This document shows, one piece after another, positions 25,595 through 38,500 of a stretch of DNA of 64,000 bases (positions within the stretch are counted from its first letter, which is position 1; each line of letters starts with the position of its first letter). Source of the DNA: Cardiocondyla obscurior. Its lineage: Eukaryota > Arthropoda > Insecta > Hymenoptera > Formicidae. The position numbers and the translations under genes were made by a program. A model generated the notes under the pieces. It did no database searches, was not told where the DNA came from, and worked only from the letters and a program-made list of their open reading frames with translations. The stretch is taken from NCBI RefSeq assembly GCF_019399895.1, contig NC_091866.1:9169308-9233307 (forward strand), in the 5' to 3' direction.

Positions 25595-28500
25595 CTCTCG
25601 AAGAGCGCGACGCGAATCTATTGGAATTGCTCCGTTTTCGCCGCGGGTTAACACGATCATTCTCTAGTTGAATTGGCAGCTACGAAAGTAATTAGAATTC
25701 CTAATGGTCGCAAGTACGCTTAAGTAAGTGCCGGTAACAACGCATTATTAGGGTATAGATACTCGAGCAGCTTTTCTCCGGGGGCCGAAACTTGGGGTAG
25801 GTACTCTAGCTAAGAATCTCGCCATTACCGTCGCCTTTTGTGTAAATGGCTCTTGTTCGGTAGTTCAGCCGTAGTTCCCTTATGGGCGTGGCGGAATCGC
25901 TTGCCACGAAGAGTATCGTAATGCAGGTGGGCATCCTGGTTCATGCTCGAGAACGCATTCTGATCGCGTTAGTATCCAACGGCTAAGGCGGAAGTGCCGA
26001 GCTATCTCTCGCCGATAAGACATTAATCCGTAAAATATGTACGTGTTTAGGATAACGACCGAGACGTCGACCATTACGAATATCGAATGGAGGATGCGCG
26101 CCCGCGTAACGTATGTATCGAATGGCTCGATAACATGCGATGCAACGTCACATGGATGTCAAGAAATCTGCATAAAACTAGCATGCGCACGTCGCTCTAT
26201 TCTTCGCAGCGCTGATTTGAAATAAACGAAGAAAAAGTGAGACTGAGAAAAAAAATAGTTACTCCTTCCTTTTAAAAATATTATCGTAATATAAAGATAT
26301 AATAAATGCGCGTAAAGGAAATACAACGGAATCATGAACAGCAAACGTTACTCCCTGTGGCATAATCTCTCGAGCGATTATTCACTTCGCCGCGTTCGAA
26401 CCACGATGTATTATTCCCTTATCGTCGTTTCACCCTTCCGCGAATGACGCGTCTATCAGCCGTGATCTCCATTGCGACATTCCGTCGGTGGCGTACGAGC
26501 GAGTGATGCGCAATCAGTATGACACGACGTCGGATATGCACGCATGTCGTCCGTACACCAGAGTATACTGTATATCCAGAATGCGTGACGTGCGCGTGAC
26601 CAACACACCAGTAATCGGTGGTTCATGCGGACCTCATCGATCGACGCATTCGGGCGCAATCAATTTCTATCGGCAATGGCGCGAATGGAAGATCATTATC
26701 AGCGTAGGAATTCCCGTATTCGGGCATGAAGGGATAAACGAGCCCAGGCCCAGCGGTAACTCTCGCTTCTGACGATATGGCGCGTAACATACGGGACCCA
26801 TAGCTCCTGTTACTGCGATCGACCACTACCGAGCTTCCTCTCATTCTCTGTTCTCTCTTGCTCTCGCCCTTCACGCCCACGAACGTGATACATTCAGCGG
26901 TTCCACATAACCGTACCGGATTTGTCCCACCGCTAACTTATCCCCGATACCGTCAGCTGCGTACGTCTGTCAAGTTAATGTCCCTGATCATTACAAACGT
27001 ATGGACACCGGTTTCAAATAACGTCGCGAAAAATTAACCGCATTCCCTGAAATGCAGTCGCTCCGAAATAATAGCGCGATGATTTATCCAGCGGCTCCGT
27101 ATTACATCTAGTAAGATAACTGTTATACAAATGACGCCCGCGATTTTTTCGAAATTTCGATGCTACCGCGGGCAATATAAAATTGAAGCAAATAAATGAC
27201 AGTATAAAAATGTCACTCGCGGAATCGAGAAAGGTGTGCAGAGTCACGTGTTGATCCCCAAGTCACGAAACAGCACGGAGAGCTTCTTTTCCGAACGGAT
27301 GTCAAAGAGTAACAAGCTATCTGGTAACGATACGAAGGGTGACGGCGGTGTCGAACGACCCGCAATTTTCTTTCGGGAGAGAAAGTTCGCGTCCTCCACC
27401 CGAACGTATTTCGCAGAGGTAGCGTCGATTTACTATCCGCCGTACTTGTTAGACTTTTTTTGCGGGCAACACAGCGGAGTAGTGATTCAATTGCGGACGA
27501 AGTCGCGGTCAGGCCACGTACGCGGTCCACCTTCGATTTATTTCACCGGCCCTTCATCCCAGGGGCACGGCAATACTGCGATCGATCAAAGATAGGACAT
27601 CGGTTGCTTGGTTGAAGGCGTATCAGCCAGTTCGATTCTCACCTCTCTTCGAAATTTAGAAATCTTTGCTTTACCGTCACAAAGAATAAAAGATACTCAA
27701 CCGTACTTTCGGATATCTTAAATTTAAAAGCACCTTCGATGTTCGAAACCACATAAGATATATGTATAAGCTCTCTTACAAAGTTTTTTTTTTTTTTACG
27801 AATATATTTATAGCTTTTAATCGATCGACGTTATGCTTGCATTTAACAGCAAAGTTAAAAAAAATATATAAGTTGTTACGAATTTAATGTAAATAACGTA
27901 TTACTTTAATATTAAAAAATATTCGTTATTTTTATTCCACCAAATATATTTCGATTATTAGCGTTCGCAAATTTAATTAAAAAGTAAAAAAAATTTAATA
28001 ATATACCCGCAAAAAATAAACCCGCGTTTCTTCATTGCGCAGAAATATTTTGATGATAATCGGCGAAAAATGAAAATCGATGGACGCGTTTTCGATGAGC
28101 CCGCCGCAGCATTTCAATTGAACGATCGCGGATTGTTGAAATAATTGATCGTTTCTCTTAATAGGCACTACCGTTCGCGAAGAACGTCATTGGATTCTCG
28201 AAATATCCGCAGCTCGTCGTAAAACGAACGACATTTAGCGTCTCTCCTCGTGGAATGCTCTCGAGGAGCATTCGTCTAGTCGTTCAGGGATTCGGAAAGA
28301 AAATAAAACTCTCTCGCTCGCTGAAAAGCTAACCAAAACGAGCATTGTCCACTGACGAAATACTTCGTTGCAATACCAACGTGTCAATGGGGAACCCGGA
28401 AACGTCGCGGAATCTCAATTTCCATGTGATATCGTTAGCGTTGTAAAAATATTTTCGCACGCATATAACGACAAACCCTTTGTGCTTTCGTTACTCGTTT

Positions 28501-29935
28501 CATGAGAGAACACGTCTTAATGAATAAAATCCTCTTAAAAATCGAATAATAAAAATGTATAACGTTTCTTCAAAGTTACGGAGTTAGAATTTTGTCTAGA
28601 AATACATAATGAGTGGAAAGCGGTCTGCCGAATGCATAAAACTTCAGAACCGACGTTGTACGAACGATTTCGTTTAACAACGCTCCCGCGTCATAAGCTG
28701 CACAAATTGCGTGCAACGTGGTAAGCCATCAAATAGCATGCGTGCCGCAAAACGTTATTACGCGGAATAACGCGTCATGGTAACGATAAAAAAAGGATTC
28801 CGAATCTTTTTCGATGATACGGCCGTTAAATCCGCTCATATTTTATTATTTTGAAAAGGTGAATACTCGTCGCTCCGAGGGCGAGAATAAACGTTTGCAA
28901 TGTGAACAACAAAATGATCTCGAGCCTCATGAAACAGTAATAAGCTGTTGCCGTCCGGCGATACTCCGTGCCTCGCTTTTGGTATTCCTGGCGTGGAAAT
29001 GAAGATCTCTCCGTATTGCCGCAGACCGCCCGCTCGCAAGTCGGTCAGCAAACGACGGTGGAAGTCTCGAAACTGGTTTGTCAGATAATTGAGATCCACC
29101 AATGGGAATCCGAGAAACTTGGAGAATCCCGGCCGACGGACTGTAACGATCCTGTGTACCGCGGACGCGGAGATTCGCCGAGGTGGTATTTCCAGCAACA
29201 AGATTTAATGGAAAGGCGGAGAGGAGTGAGGGAGGAAACACGCTTCCGCTCCGTGTACGTTTTCTGCATGGTCATTGATTTCTATGAGCACGGTGCGCGA
29301 AACAAAAATTCCGGACACGTTGTCTCGCGCAATATTGCCCTTACGAAAATTAAGCGGGCTGTTAGCGTCTCGAGATATGGGGGGGAGGGGGCAAGATATC
29401 GATATATGTGCAGACCTCTGACCGATTCTAGTTGCGGGGGAGGGTACTTCAAAAGGATTTTATATATCTCATGGTTCAATGATTTCCCTTCACTCGCATA
29501 TAAAGCGAATCTTTCGAACGGAAATTCCTAGTCATCTGGAATTGATTCCAGCGGTGCTTCCTTCGTGCAAACCTGCTTTCCGCGAAATAATGTGAGTATA
29601 ATGCCGAGCGACCCTTCTTGTGCGCGGTTATTGCATTTCATTTCGGCCATTGGCTTTTTGTTCTCCCACCGAACGGCTGAAATAATTCGAAAAAATGTGA
29701 GTCGACTAATACGGAACAATCGTACTTAAGGACAAAGACTTAAAAAAATTCTTAAATATATTCTTTGTTATAATAATATGACGGGAAAAAAATTTTCGTA
29801 AATCTCTGTTGCAGACGTCTCTGTGATTGAAACAGAACGCTTGCAATATAGACAAAGTGGCGAGAGATATTTTAAAACTGAAACAATTGACGCAAATTGA
29901 AAATGTTGCGTACGCAATTGTCTTCCTCGTTACAG

Positions 29936-30063
29936 AACCCGTGACGGAAATAGCCGGCGGTCCCGATCTGTTCATCAACAAGGACAGCACGATAAATTTA
30001 ACATGCTACGTGAGACACGCGCCCGAACCGCCGTCAACGATCATTTGGAGTCACAACCACCAA
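29936..30063 (+). CDS. dpr8: Dpr exon C: start of Ig2
   Basis: The acceptor tcctcgttacag is followed by the exon, and the donor is gtaagt after a complete codon. With the carried g it reads EPVTEIAGGPDLFINKDS, then TINLTC with the Ig2 B-strand cysteine and an NLT sequon, then VRHAPEPPSTIIWSHNHQ with the core tryptophan. EPVT-I-GGPDL is the standard Ig1-Ig2 linker of the Dpr family. The exon lies at the end of a 13.5-kb intron. The frame stays open upstream of the acceptor (from 29827), but that part lacks family residues and is read as intron. Confidence 0.93.
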
Positions 30064-31805
30064 GTAAGTCGATCTCACGGTCCGTGAACGAAGCTCTGCC
30101 CGGCTAACTGAAAATCGGCTGCCGTCGAGTCGCGAAAGGTGCTTTCAACGAAATCTATTTAAATTTCATTACTGATGTTGGTTTTGCGAACGGACCGTGG
30201 ATAAGCGATACAAACAGAAACATTTTTCATGTTCCTCACGGCTGTTAAAAAAAAAATGCCCGCAGCTGTGTACGCGTTTCAATCGGCTCGTCGCGTATAT
30301 CGATTATAGCTGATAGTATACTTTCCTACGTGCGATATTTATGGAGGACACCGACAGCAACTCGCTTTCTCGACGGTATGATGTATTTCTGTTTGAACGG
30401 CGCAAAAGCCGTAATTAAAAGATTTAGATCCTCGCGACGATTTCCCTCTACATTTACGGCGTAACGCAACCATTCCCATTATTCCACAACGATGTAATTA
30501 TCTTTGTTAAATGTATCAAAGTTTCTCTCTTAATACCGCGAGACGATTCATTCATTTGGGAACATTGCAAAACTTTCTTGGGAAATGTACATCCAAGTGT
30601 CAAGTGTACGATTAATAATAACCAAACAAATGCTCTCGTAACGTAACGTCAGTTTCATTTGAGTTTAAGAAGCCCGCAATCGCATACTTATTCCCCGTGA
30701 ACGCGCTATACAATTGGAATAACCAAGATAGTTGCTATAGACGTCGTTTTAACTCGCAGTTTCGGGAAACTTGTCCGGAAATGCTTTCTGCCATTCAAGG
30801 AAGACACCTACAGTCGACACTTTTGCCTCAACCACTTCCCACAAAGTGCCTCGAGTTACGTCTAGTCACATCGTGGAAAGATGATATGACATCTGTTTCT
30901 GTCTCCTCACGCAATTAACTTCTGGATTGGATAATTGCGAACGCTTATATCGCAATTTTCCACTGCATTTACTTTACACATCAGTTTAATAAATTGCGTT
31001 CAAAAAAATAAAAAATTTTGCATTGTAAGTGAAAACATGAAATACAATTAATTAAAATCTTCCATTAATTTAAATTTGTTTCTATAATTTTAATTAAATA
31101 TTCGTTATTTAGATATACATATTCAATTAATATTTATTTCAAAGCTTTATATTGTAATTCTTTTTAACTAAAATCATTATTCATTCGTCTTTTGCCAATA
31201 TATGCCTGCACGTTAAAAATAAAACAGCCGTGGCTGCAATTTCTACCGATATTAATTAAATATGATCAAATATGATTAATTTAAAGGTGCAATAAATTCT
31301 ATCGTAATGAAACTTATAAAGCAAACATGTACAATCATTTGTGTAGACCGATTGAATCATTAATTATCAATTATTGCTTTACCATTTGTGACGTGTAATA
31401 AAATTGCAAATAAAATTTAAAAATGCCGAAAGTTAATTTTTTCAAATTAAATAAAATTTTTATTGTAATTAATATATATAGTTTTTTTTATTTAATTGTA
31501 AAATTGTTTAAAGAACACGAAAGTTAAAATATATTACGACAGTTTTAGTTCGTGTCTTTAATATTTTCGTAATTACAATCGCGTAATAAAAATATATTTA
31601 AATATACTTTATCTCGGTGCTGCGAGGTCAAGTAATGAATGTAGCGCCTAAGAAAAAAATCCTAGGAAAAAGGATTTCTGTCGTTGCAGGGAACACGTCC
31701 CGTCGACACTTCCTGCTTCTTCCTTTCTCGCGGAGTGGCCCCATCCGTACTTGGTCACGACAGAGGCAAGTAACCTGACGTGCTTTTTATATCCTTTTTC
31801 CGCAG
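30064..31805 (+). other. dpr intron C-D, 1.7 kb
   Basis: Mostly AT-rich, with a strong pyrimidine stretch before the exon D acceptor. No other element seen. Confidence 0.8.
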
Positions 31806-31974
31806 GCGATTAACTTCGACTCGCCGAGGGGTGGCATCAGCCTGGTGACGGAAAAGGGACCCGTGACTTCGAGCCGTTTACTCATTCAGAAGGCGATTGA
31901 GAGAGACTCCGGCCTTTACACGTGCTCGCCCAATAACACTCATCCTAACAGCGTACGGGTCCACATAGTCAATG
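31806..31974 (+). CDS. dpr8: Dpr exon D: remainder of Ig2
   Basis: The acceptor is a pyrimidine tract ending tttccgcag. The donor is gtaaaa, weaker than consensus, and leaves one base (phase 1). It encodes AINFDSPRGGISLVTEKG, SSRLLIQKAIERDSGLYTC with the second Ig2 cysteine, and NNTHPNSVRVHIVN. NFDSPRGG and the VTEKG strand are hallmarks of Dpr Ig2. ISLVTEKG with RLLIQKAI and VRVHIV are what point to dpr8 rather than other paralogues. NNT is a glycosylation sequon. Reading through the donor gives GKRK and then a stop 80 bases further on, so the intron must be removed to reach the tail. Confidence 0.93.
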
Positions 31975-32522
31975 GTAAAAGAAAAATGCCAATTTCGTTT
32001 GGAACGAGCTTTACGTGCAAGCATCCGCACGTTCACTCGTTTGGATTCAAGTGAGACGTTCTTAAAAAAAAAAAAAAAAAAAAGAAAGAAAGAAAAGCAA
32101 ATGCACTAAAAAAATCTCTGAACGCGTATCGAGCAGATATATTTGAAAATATCTGGTAGCATTTTTGCGGTAATTTTTCACATGAGGTAATATTAAAGCA
32201 TTACTTTATACAAACCGTAAAATTAAATTACTCGTGTAAATTATGCGGCTAATTATAGACGTTTACAAAAATCAACCAAAGCGACTTGTTTTACAAGAAA
32301 AGAATATTCAATGAAAAAGGTCACCAGAGTAGAAAATACTTTTTCTTTTGGGTCCACAGAAGATGGTACCTCAGTATAAACTACTTAACTTGTAAATGTC
32401 AAGCGAGGGTTTCTTCGCCCAAAGCGAAAGCTCGCGTTCAGAACAGCGAAAACGTCGCTCTAAACACCACCTGCTAAAAGTCGACCGAGCGAAACGGCAT
32501 TATAGCGTGGCATTTGTTTCAG
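31975..32522 (+). other. dpr intron D-E, 548 bp
   Basis: Contains an A-run followed by gaaa repeats (about 32061-32098). Otherwise featureless up to the exon E acceptor. Confidence 0.8.
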
Positions 32523-32614
32523 AAGAACACCCAGCGGCAATGCATCACGGTAGAGGCGACAGAATGGCCGCGACGATGCTTCCGGTCGTCCTACTTCTTC
32601 GGATGATATTCTAG
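32523..32614 (+). CDS. dpr8: Dpr exon E: C-terminal tail and stop
   Basis: The exon follows the acceptor catttgtttcag. The carried g plus aa gives Glu, then EHPAAM, the conserved motif just after Ig2 in Dpr proteins. The tail continues HHGRGDRMAA and ends with the hydrophobic MLPVVLLLRMIF before a TAG stop. Dpr proteins end in a hydrophobic segment and are reported to be GPI-anchored. This one is short (12 residues) and carries an arginine, so its anchoring mode is uncertain. The acceptor is a tandem cagaag, so splicing three bases later (start 32526) is possible and would drop one Glu. An RGD tripeptide lies in the membrane-proximal stretch. Confidence 0.87.
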
Positions 32615-32935
32615 CCGACGTTATGCACTCCGGGTTGAATGCGCGCGAACTTAAGCACGATCGCCTAACTCTGACGAAACCATCGGGCGGAGATTCTGTT
32701 TCGCGGTCTTGTCTTCGGGGATTCGACTCTCTGCGACGCGCATTCGACACATTCGCCTCGCGAAAGTAACTGAATCTCATCGTAGATTTGCACCGCAACG
32801 TCGCGCGTCTCCTATTACGTCGTTAGAGCCGTTAGGCTGATTGGAACGCATCCGCGTTACGGAAAATCCAATTGTCGTGTCGCACTATCCGTCGAGAACG
32901 CGAGTTAAAATAAATATTATTAGGCTAGATGCGGA
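32615..32935 (+). other. Probable dpr 3' UTR
   Basis: Non-coding sequence runs from the stop codon to just past the AATAAA at 32909. No splice signals or long in-frame continuation were seen. The extent is inferred from the poly(A) signal only. Confidence 0.5.
32909..32914 (+). terminator. Poly(A) signal AATAAA of the dpr gene
   Basis: A canonical AATAAA lies 295 bases after the dpr stop codon. A GT-rich stretch (ttctgtgtggtt, about 32991-33002) lies downstream, as expected near a cleavage site. Other A/T-rich hexamers occur nearby, so alternative ends are possible. Confidence 0.5.
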
Positions 32936-35404
32936 TCGTGGAGTAAATGAGTTGCGGATAACGACTATGGAATATATTTAATACATTTAGTTCTGTGTGG
33001 TTACGCGGTTAAAAAAGGAAATATAAGAGAAAATTTAGCTTAATTGCCAAAAGAGATTTGATACAGATAAAAGATATTTTTTATTAGAAAAGTCAAATTA
33101 CCCAAAGATATTTCTCGATCATCGATCCCGCTATCCGAAACGGATGAGTAAGAACTTGTCTGAAATAATTTTTAACACGATTAGTCGAATAAATACGCTG
33201 AACTTTCGCGGCATTTTAAAAGTCGTTGTCATTTTGCGAAAAAAGAACGTCTAGGTTCTTACCTCACTGTGGAAACAAGTACGAAGTCTTTTTCCGTTCT
33301 GGCAAAGAGTCACAAGTCCGTTTCCGCCGCCTGAAATCTTTCCTCACTTTCCGAAATAGAAAATCATCAGCGAAGAAGGAACATTTTCGCAAACACCATA
33401 CTAATATAACACATGAGCAGAAAAAACTAATCCAACAAACGCATTTCTAAATTTCTTCTCTACCTATATCCTCGAATTCAGATATTTACGAACGAAGGAA
33501 CAGCAATATGAAAAATAAACTAAAAACATTTCCTCGCATAATGTTTGAAGTACTTAGAAAATCGAAAAAGTAGATTGATTCACTAAACCAGACAAACGCC
33601 AGCGCTGCGTAAAATTACGTATCGATGAAATACAAAATTTGTTGAAACATGAAGCGACAGAAATATGTACACCCTGGCGATATATTAAGACTTTCTTTTT
33701 AATAAAGTTACACAACGTCAATCGTTCTTTTTTTTTCTTTTTTACTTGAAAATCTTGAACGTGAATACCGCGTATTTATACTGCAGTCATTCAATTATTG
33801 ATTGCGTTCGATAGGAGGGAATAGTTCATTCCCTTCGCTACAACTATCAACGACATTTCGATTACGACTGGTTTCGAGTACCATCCGATGTAATTTCGTT
33901 TTTGGTATTATCGTGGAAAGTAAGCTAGATATACTCAAAGTAATTAATGTATTAATTACAAATGTCTGAATTGTAAAAGTCGCGATAATCTACGGAAATT
34001 TCATAAAATCCTCTTCAATTTGCGTGTGCAAAAATTGTGACAAAATACAAATTGTTTTAACAGAGGCAAATAAAATTAAAATTATATAAATTAACTTCAA
34101 TTTCCGTAAATAACAGACGTTAGGAATATTTATTGGAAATTTGAACCGATTGTTTTTATTCGCTTCGATTTTCCGTAACAAGATTTATCTGACATCCCAC
34201 TTTTATATAATTATTTAATTTTTCTAAAAAAAAAAAAAAAAACTATAATCTTATAATCTCAAAATATTTAAATGCAAAAACGTTGAAATTAAATTTAAAT
34301 GTATGCCAATTCAAAACGTGATATACTCTAGAAATAAAAAGAAATTAAATTTTGAGAAACAGAGTTTGATTTGGGAGAAAATGTTTTAATGATATGTGAT
34401 CGGATTATACGGCGTACGCGCGTTCGAATAAATATGCACGTCTCTACATATCAGACAATAAAATCCGCTCAATTTCGGAAGTAAGGATAGACATGCTGAC
34501 GGCTTGCGAAACATAGAGAAACTTGGAAACTCGCGCGCGAGAAAGCAATGACTTTCATGCAAATACGAAAACATAACGGAGCTTTTCTGGGCTCTCGGTA
34601 GCGCGACGTATCCACCGGAAGAAAGCAGGTTTATTCGTCGAACTTATAATGGGCCGACTTCGAAACGGATTTTATCCTCGTTACGGTTACCGGTAAAAAC
34701 GTATTGTTCGAAAGTACATTAGCTCTCGGGGACTCGAACACGTTATGCCGAGACGATCCCAAGATTATTTCCTTCTTCGCGATAAAAGAGGACGGGCATT
34801 GTGCCTCCGCAACCGGCTTTGCAGTATTGTTGCGTCGGAAATGTACCTCGCTTCTTCAGGACCATTCATAAAAACGTAAATCGGCTTCGATATCCTCGAT
34901 GATATCCTTGACGTTATTAGCGCCCAAGATCGAATGTTTTTTATTTTTTTTTTTTCTATCAATGGGACCAGATTATCGGAGCGCGTTGGTCCAATCGCGA
35001 ATAATTCGCATTAGCAATTAATGCTGGCGTGCATATACGAAAACGGTCCTATGATTACATGTATATATTATATTAGAAGCGTGATCCTAAGAATATTTCG
35101 GTGCCAGTCTTTCAATTAGCTTGTAACGACGCCGAAATCTGTTATATTTCGAGGATGTCACAACATATAATAATAAATGCATATACGGGACAATGTTTTT
35201 ATAAACGTTAATGTATGTTAAGCAATTAAACAGATAGAGAAGCCGATTAAAAGGGCGTAGTGTTAAGTGTTACTCATCATTCTCTACAAATATCTTTTCA
35301 ATGAGTCTGTACATTTTCGCCGAACTGTAGCGTTGCGAATTGTGTCGACAAGTTTATTGATTTTGTTTTTTTTTTTTTTCTTTAAATGACAATTTAATTT
35401 TTTG
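32936..35404. other. No gene recognised
   Basis: AT-rich sequence after the dpr 3' end. Short frames only, with no splice-linked exon. Confidence 0.6.
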
Positions 35405-35542
35405 GAGATAGTCACTAAATAATAAATACTTTCTTATAATTTATGGCTAGTACCAAGCTAGTCACTAGTTAAGAAATATGTTTAATCTGCGCGATCTAAC
35501 CACTAGCTGTAAAATCAGATTAGTTAGATAAATTTCCACTCG
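35405..35542. mobile_element. Truncated copy of the 9.8-kb MITE-like family
   Basis: This segment matches the right end of the 9838-10357 element in the same orientation. Shared blocks include actaaataa-aaata-tttctta, ttatggctagta-caa, gatctaaccact and aatttccattcg/aatttccactcg at the end. The left part and the GC-rich core are absent. A T-run lies just upstream (35366-35380). Confidence 0.6.
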
Positions 35543-38500
35543 GGTATATGTATACATTTATATATAATTTTTTTTTTTATTAAATAAAATTTATAACACT
35601 GGATCGTTTAGCAATTGTGGATCTTTGGGATATTGCCTCAATAACTCGTTAATCATGATTTTTCTAAATTTTTTATTATCCCTGGTGTCACGTTTAAAAA
35701 AAAAAAAAGCCAGATTTTAATTAGTACTTGAGTTAATGGACGCTAATTACCCTTCTTCACAAGAAAAGGCTCTTTCACGCCTTTTTGCTACTTTGTTACA
35801 CGAACCGGTTACTTTGCTTAAATTTCATCTACGCCGACCGCAACAGATCTCTTTTACTTGACAAAACCTCAAGAGTTTACATCTCGCTATTCTCGTCATA
35901 GAATTAAAAATATTTGTAATTATTATGTAATTGGTCCAGTCTTTGTTTATAAATTTAATAATATTATGTCTATTTTGAAGCGGACATAAAATTAAATTTA
36001 CAAAATTAATTAATTAACAAAAGTTATAATTGTAAAAATTTAATCATTATAAGAAGCGATTTTAAATAAAATAATTTTTTCCCAGCAACTAAAAATGATC
36101 GACTAAGATGTAAGTATCTTTAAATATAAAAAAAAAATTTTTTTACTCCATATTCTTATTGCGCACAGGATGTATATTATACATATACGTACAGTGCATT
36201 CGATAATCGATATATGAAGTTCAGGTCTGTATAATCATTTCCATAATTATTATCTTCGTATAACACAAAGCGCAGCTAGGAGGAAACTTTCCGTTACCGG
36301 GCAATAATTTCCATCGCAAATGTAATTATTAACGCTGTCGGGCATTATATATGGTGCAGTTCATTATATGGGAATTAATAAATTTAATGACAGTTTCAGC
36401 GTGCGTCATATCGCGGTGCAGCCGGTAGCAGCGCATTAGTACAGTAGCTCCATCAACGAGGCGCGCATCCAATTGGAAAGTCGATAGACTGTTACGTGAC
36501 ATGCGATCATACGTTCCGTTTCACAAGCTCTAGATACAATTGCGAGTACAAACGAGGTTTTTATATATATATATATATATGTTTTACTTCCAAATCACAC
36601 CGGGTATTTTTTTTTTAACAATTGAACATAAATTTTCGCGACAACGCGAACGCCCGGCGGCGGATTGTAACGCAGTGGCGATTCAGTGGCTTGAATATCG
36701 AAATATCAAAACTGTACCAAAGTGAGTATTAAACCTGAATATGCGCGCATGATATCGCTATCATCGTTCAATCAGCGGATTAATAAACGTAACAATTCAT
36801 CCGCAAAATGAGGTTGTGTGAGATTAATATTTTTTAGCTTAATGGGGATCACATTTAACGTAATATTAAAATATTCTGTCAAGTCAGATTATGTCACAAC
36901 GGAAATTATAACTGGTCGGAAAACGGTATAAACGCGAGGTAAAGAATCAACAATAAAATAATGTGAAAAAGTGTTATCAAAGTTTATGCGTTGTATTATT
37001 GAAAATAAACCGATCGAAGAAATTAAATGCCATTTTGATCGTATGTCGATATATAAGCTTTTCCGTAACAGATTCGATGAGCTAAAGCAGGTTGGATTGG
37101 CAATGCCGCTATCGATAGGACGCGTATGAATCTGGAATAGATACTTATACAAACAGTACGGTAATTCCATCAGTACTTGATTAATACAATAGGTCAATCG
37201 CGTACGTATACATTGGCTCCAGTCAACACATACACCGAAATTCCTATATCTATACGCGTAACTAACGTTGGCAAGCCATAACTACGTAAGCGGTTACGGT
37301 GCCGAAGTAACCATGTACATCGCATTGTCATAAGTATATGTGCGAGCGAGCAGCTTTAATGCATCAGACGAGATATGAAGAGGGCTGGTGAAATTGTACT
37401 GCTCCAATTAATATCTAAAGCGTCAGATAACTCGCGGCCTCTCTAACCGACGTTCGAATTCTATGCGTATCAGCTTTTAGCGAAGCAGCATTTCGGTGGA
37501 CTCTATCTCCCAATGATTGCTTCACTTCGTGTTATTTCGAGAAACTCATCCGCGGATAATGATAAGCAAATGTTTGTCCCGAAGTTAGTAGCGGCGCCTA
37601 ATCCGAACCGCGAAAACCGTGACAAAACGCCTAAAGGAAAATCAACGTGAATGCAAAGTAGCAAAACGCGATTGGTAAACAATTAGCAGTTTGAGCTTCA
37701 TTTAAAATTGTTATGTTAAATGTATTAATATGCATATATGTTTAATTAAAAATAGTTCTGGAGTAATTTCTTTCGCAGTAAGAGCGTAAAAGAAGGAAAT
37801 CCCTTTCTCACTGACGGTTTTTTATGAGATCATTATATAGTTCCACATGGGTTTCCAATTTTCCGCACGAAACGAGGTTCTCCACAAATGACCTTTTAGA
37901 ATTTATTTCTTTATGCTTCGAGATTATAAAAGTTAGCGAGGTCGTATAAAATACATGAAATTCGTAAGAATTATTATTGCTATGACATAGTTAACGTGGT
38001 TTTTTTTTTATATTAATACGACAAAATCATAAAGATGCATAAATTAGTATACGAATTGCGTGTGCAAATTCCGTTTAATTATCTGACATGCATAAACGTA
38101 ATGTCAAATGTAATTTTCGAAAATCGATGAAGGTAACGAGCTTGGTAAGTACTTACGTATTAAGTAATTTAATTTTCGTTTACTCAACTTAACGCATGTA
38201 CTTCATTCATTGATGCAATCAATTTCGACCGATAAGACGCTTTTCGTGATTATCAGTGAATCGTACGACCTATATATTTAATGTGTTTAGAACGATGGAG
38301 CATGTGTCGTACGTTAAAGTCAGTATTAACAATCTTCCTCGTTCGTTAGCGTGCTCCGAGCCACAGTGTTTCATCTCGCCATAAGCTACACGAACAAAGC
38401 ACTCAGGCAAAATTTCATTTAACTGCGAAATTAGGCATCGCGGTTGAATTACTTTTCGGGTGAAAACCACTCGCATATGGCTGTTTGTCAAAACTACGGA

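Larger units (their letters stand above)
16464..29935 (+). other. Large dpr intron B-C, 13.5 kb
   Basis: Holds the 17.5/18.6-kb direct repeat, AT simple repeats, and CpG-rich blocks at about 18700-21550, 22580-23200, 24650-25300, 25850-27600 and 28800-29550. The last contains the longest open frame of the window (187 codons, 28968-29531), which looks like chance. Such large introns are usual in Dpr genes and often carry enhancers. No nested gene was recognised. Confidence 0.65.
11186..32914 (+). other. dpr8: dpr8-like gene, transcription unit lacking its leader exon
   Basis: Five exons with GT-AG borders join without a frame break into 254 residues ending at a stop codon. Counting from the first complete codon, Ig1 is about residues 30-125 (Cys46, Trp58, Cys108 in DSGIYEC) and Ig2 about 126-224 (Cys149, Trp163, Cys208 in DSGLYTC). 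A 30-residue tail follows. Dpr proteins are neuronal surface Ig proteins that bind DIP partners through Ig1 in synaptic matching. Family signatures seen are CRVKNLGN, SWVRHRDIHLLTVG, YTYTSDQRF, STTPPIGH, EPVTEIAGGPDL, STINLTC and EHPAAM. N-glycosylation sequons are at residues 33, 53, 146 and 211. The family call is firm. The dpr8 paralogue rests on remembered similarity (ISLVTEKG, VRVHIV, EHPAAMH) and is moderate. The start codon and signal peptide exon are missing, so the gene is partial here. Confidence 0.9.

Noticed and set aside
28968..29531. Longest open frame in the window (187 codons, + strand)
   Set aside because: The minus strand is also open over much of it, it has no recognisable domain or splice context, and it lies in a CpG-rich block of an intron where stops are rare by composition.
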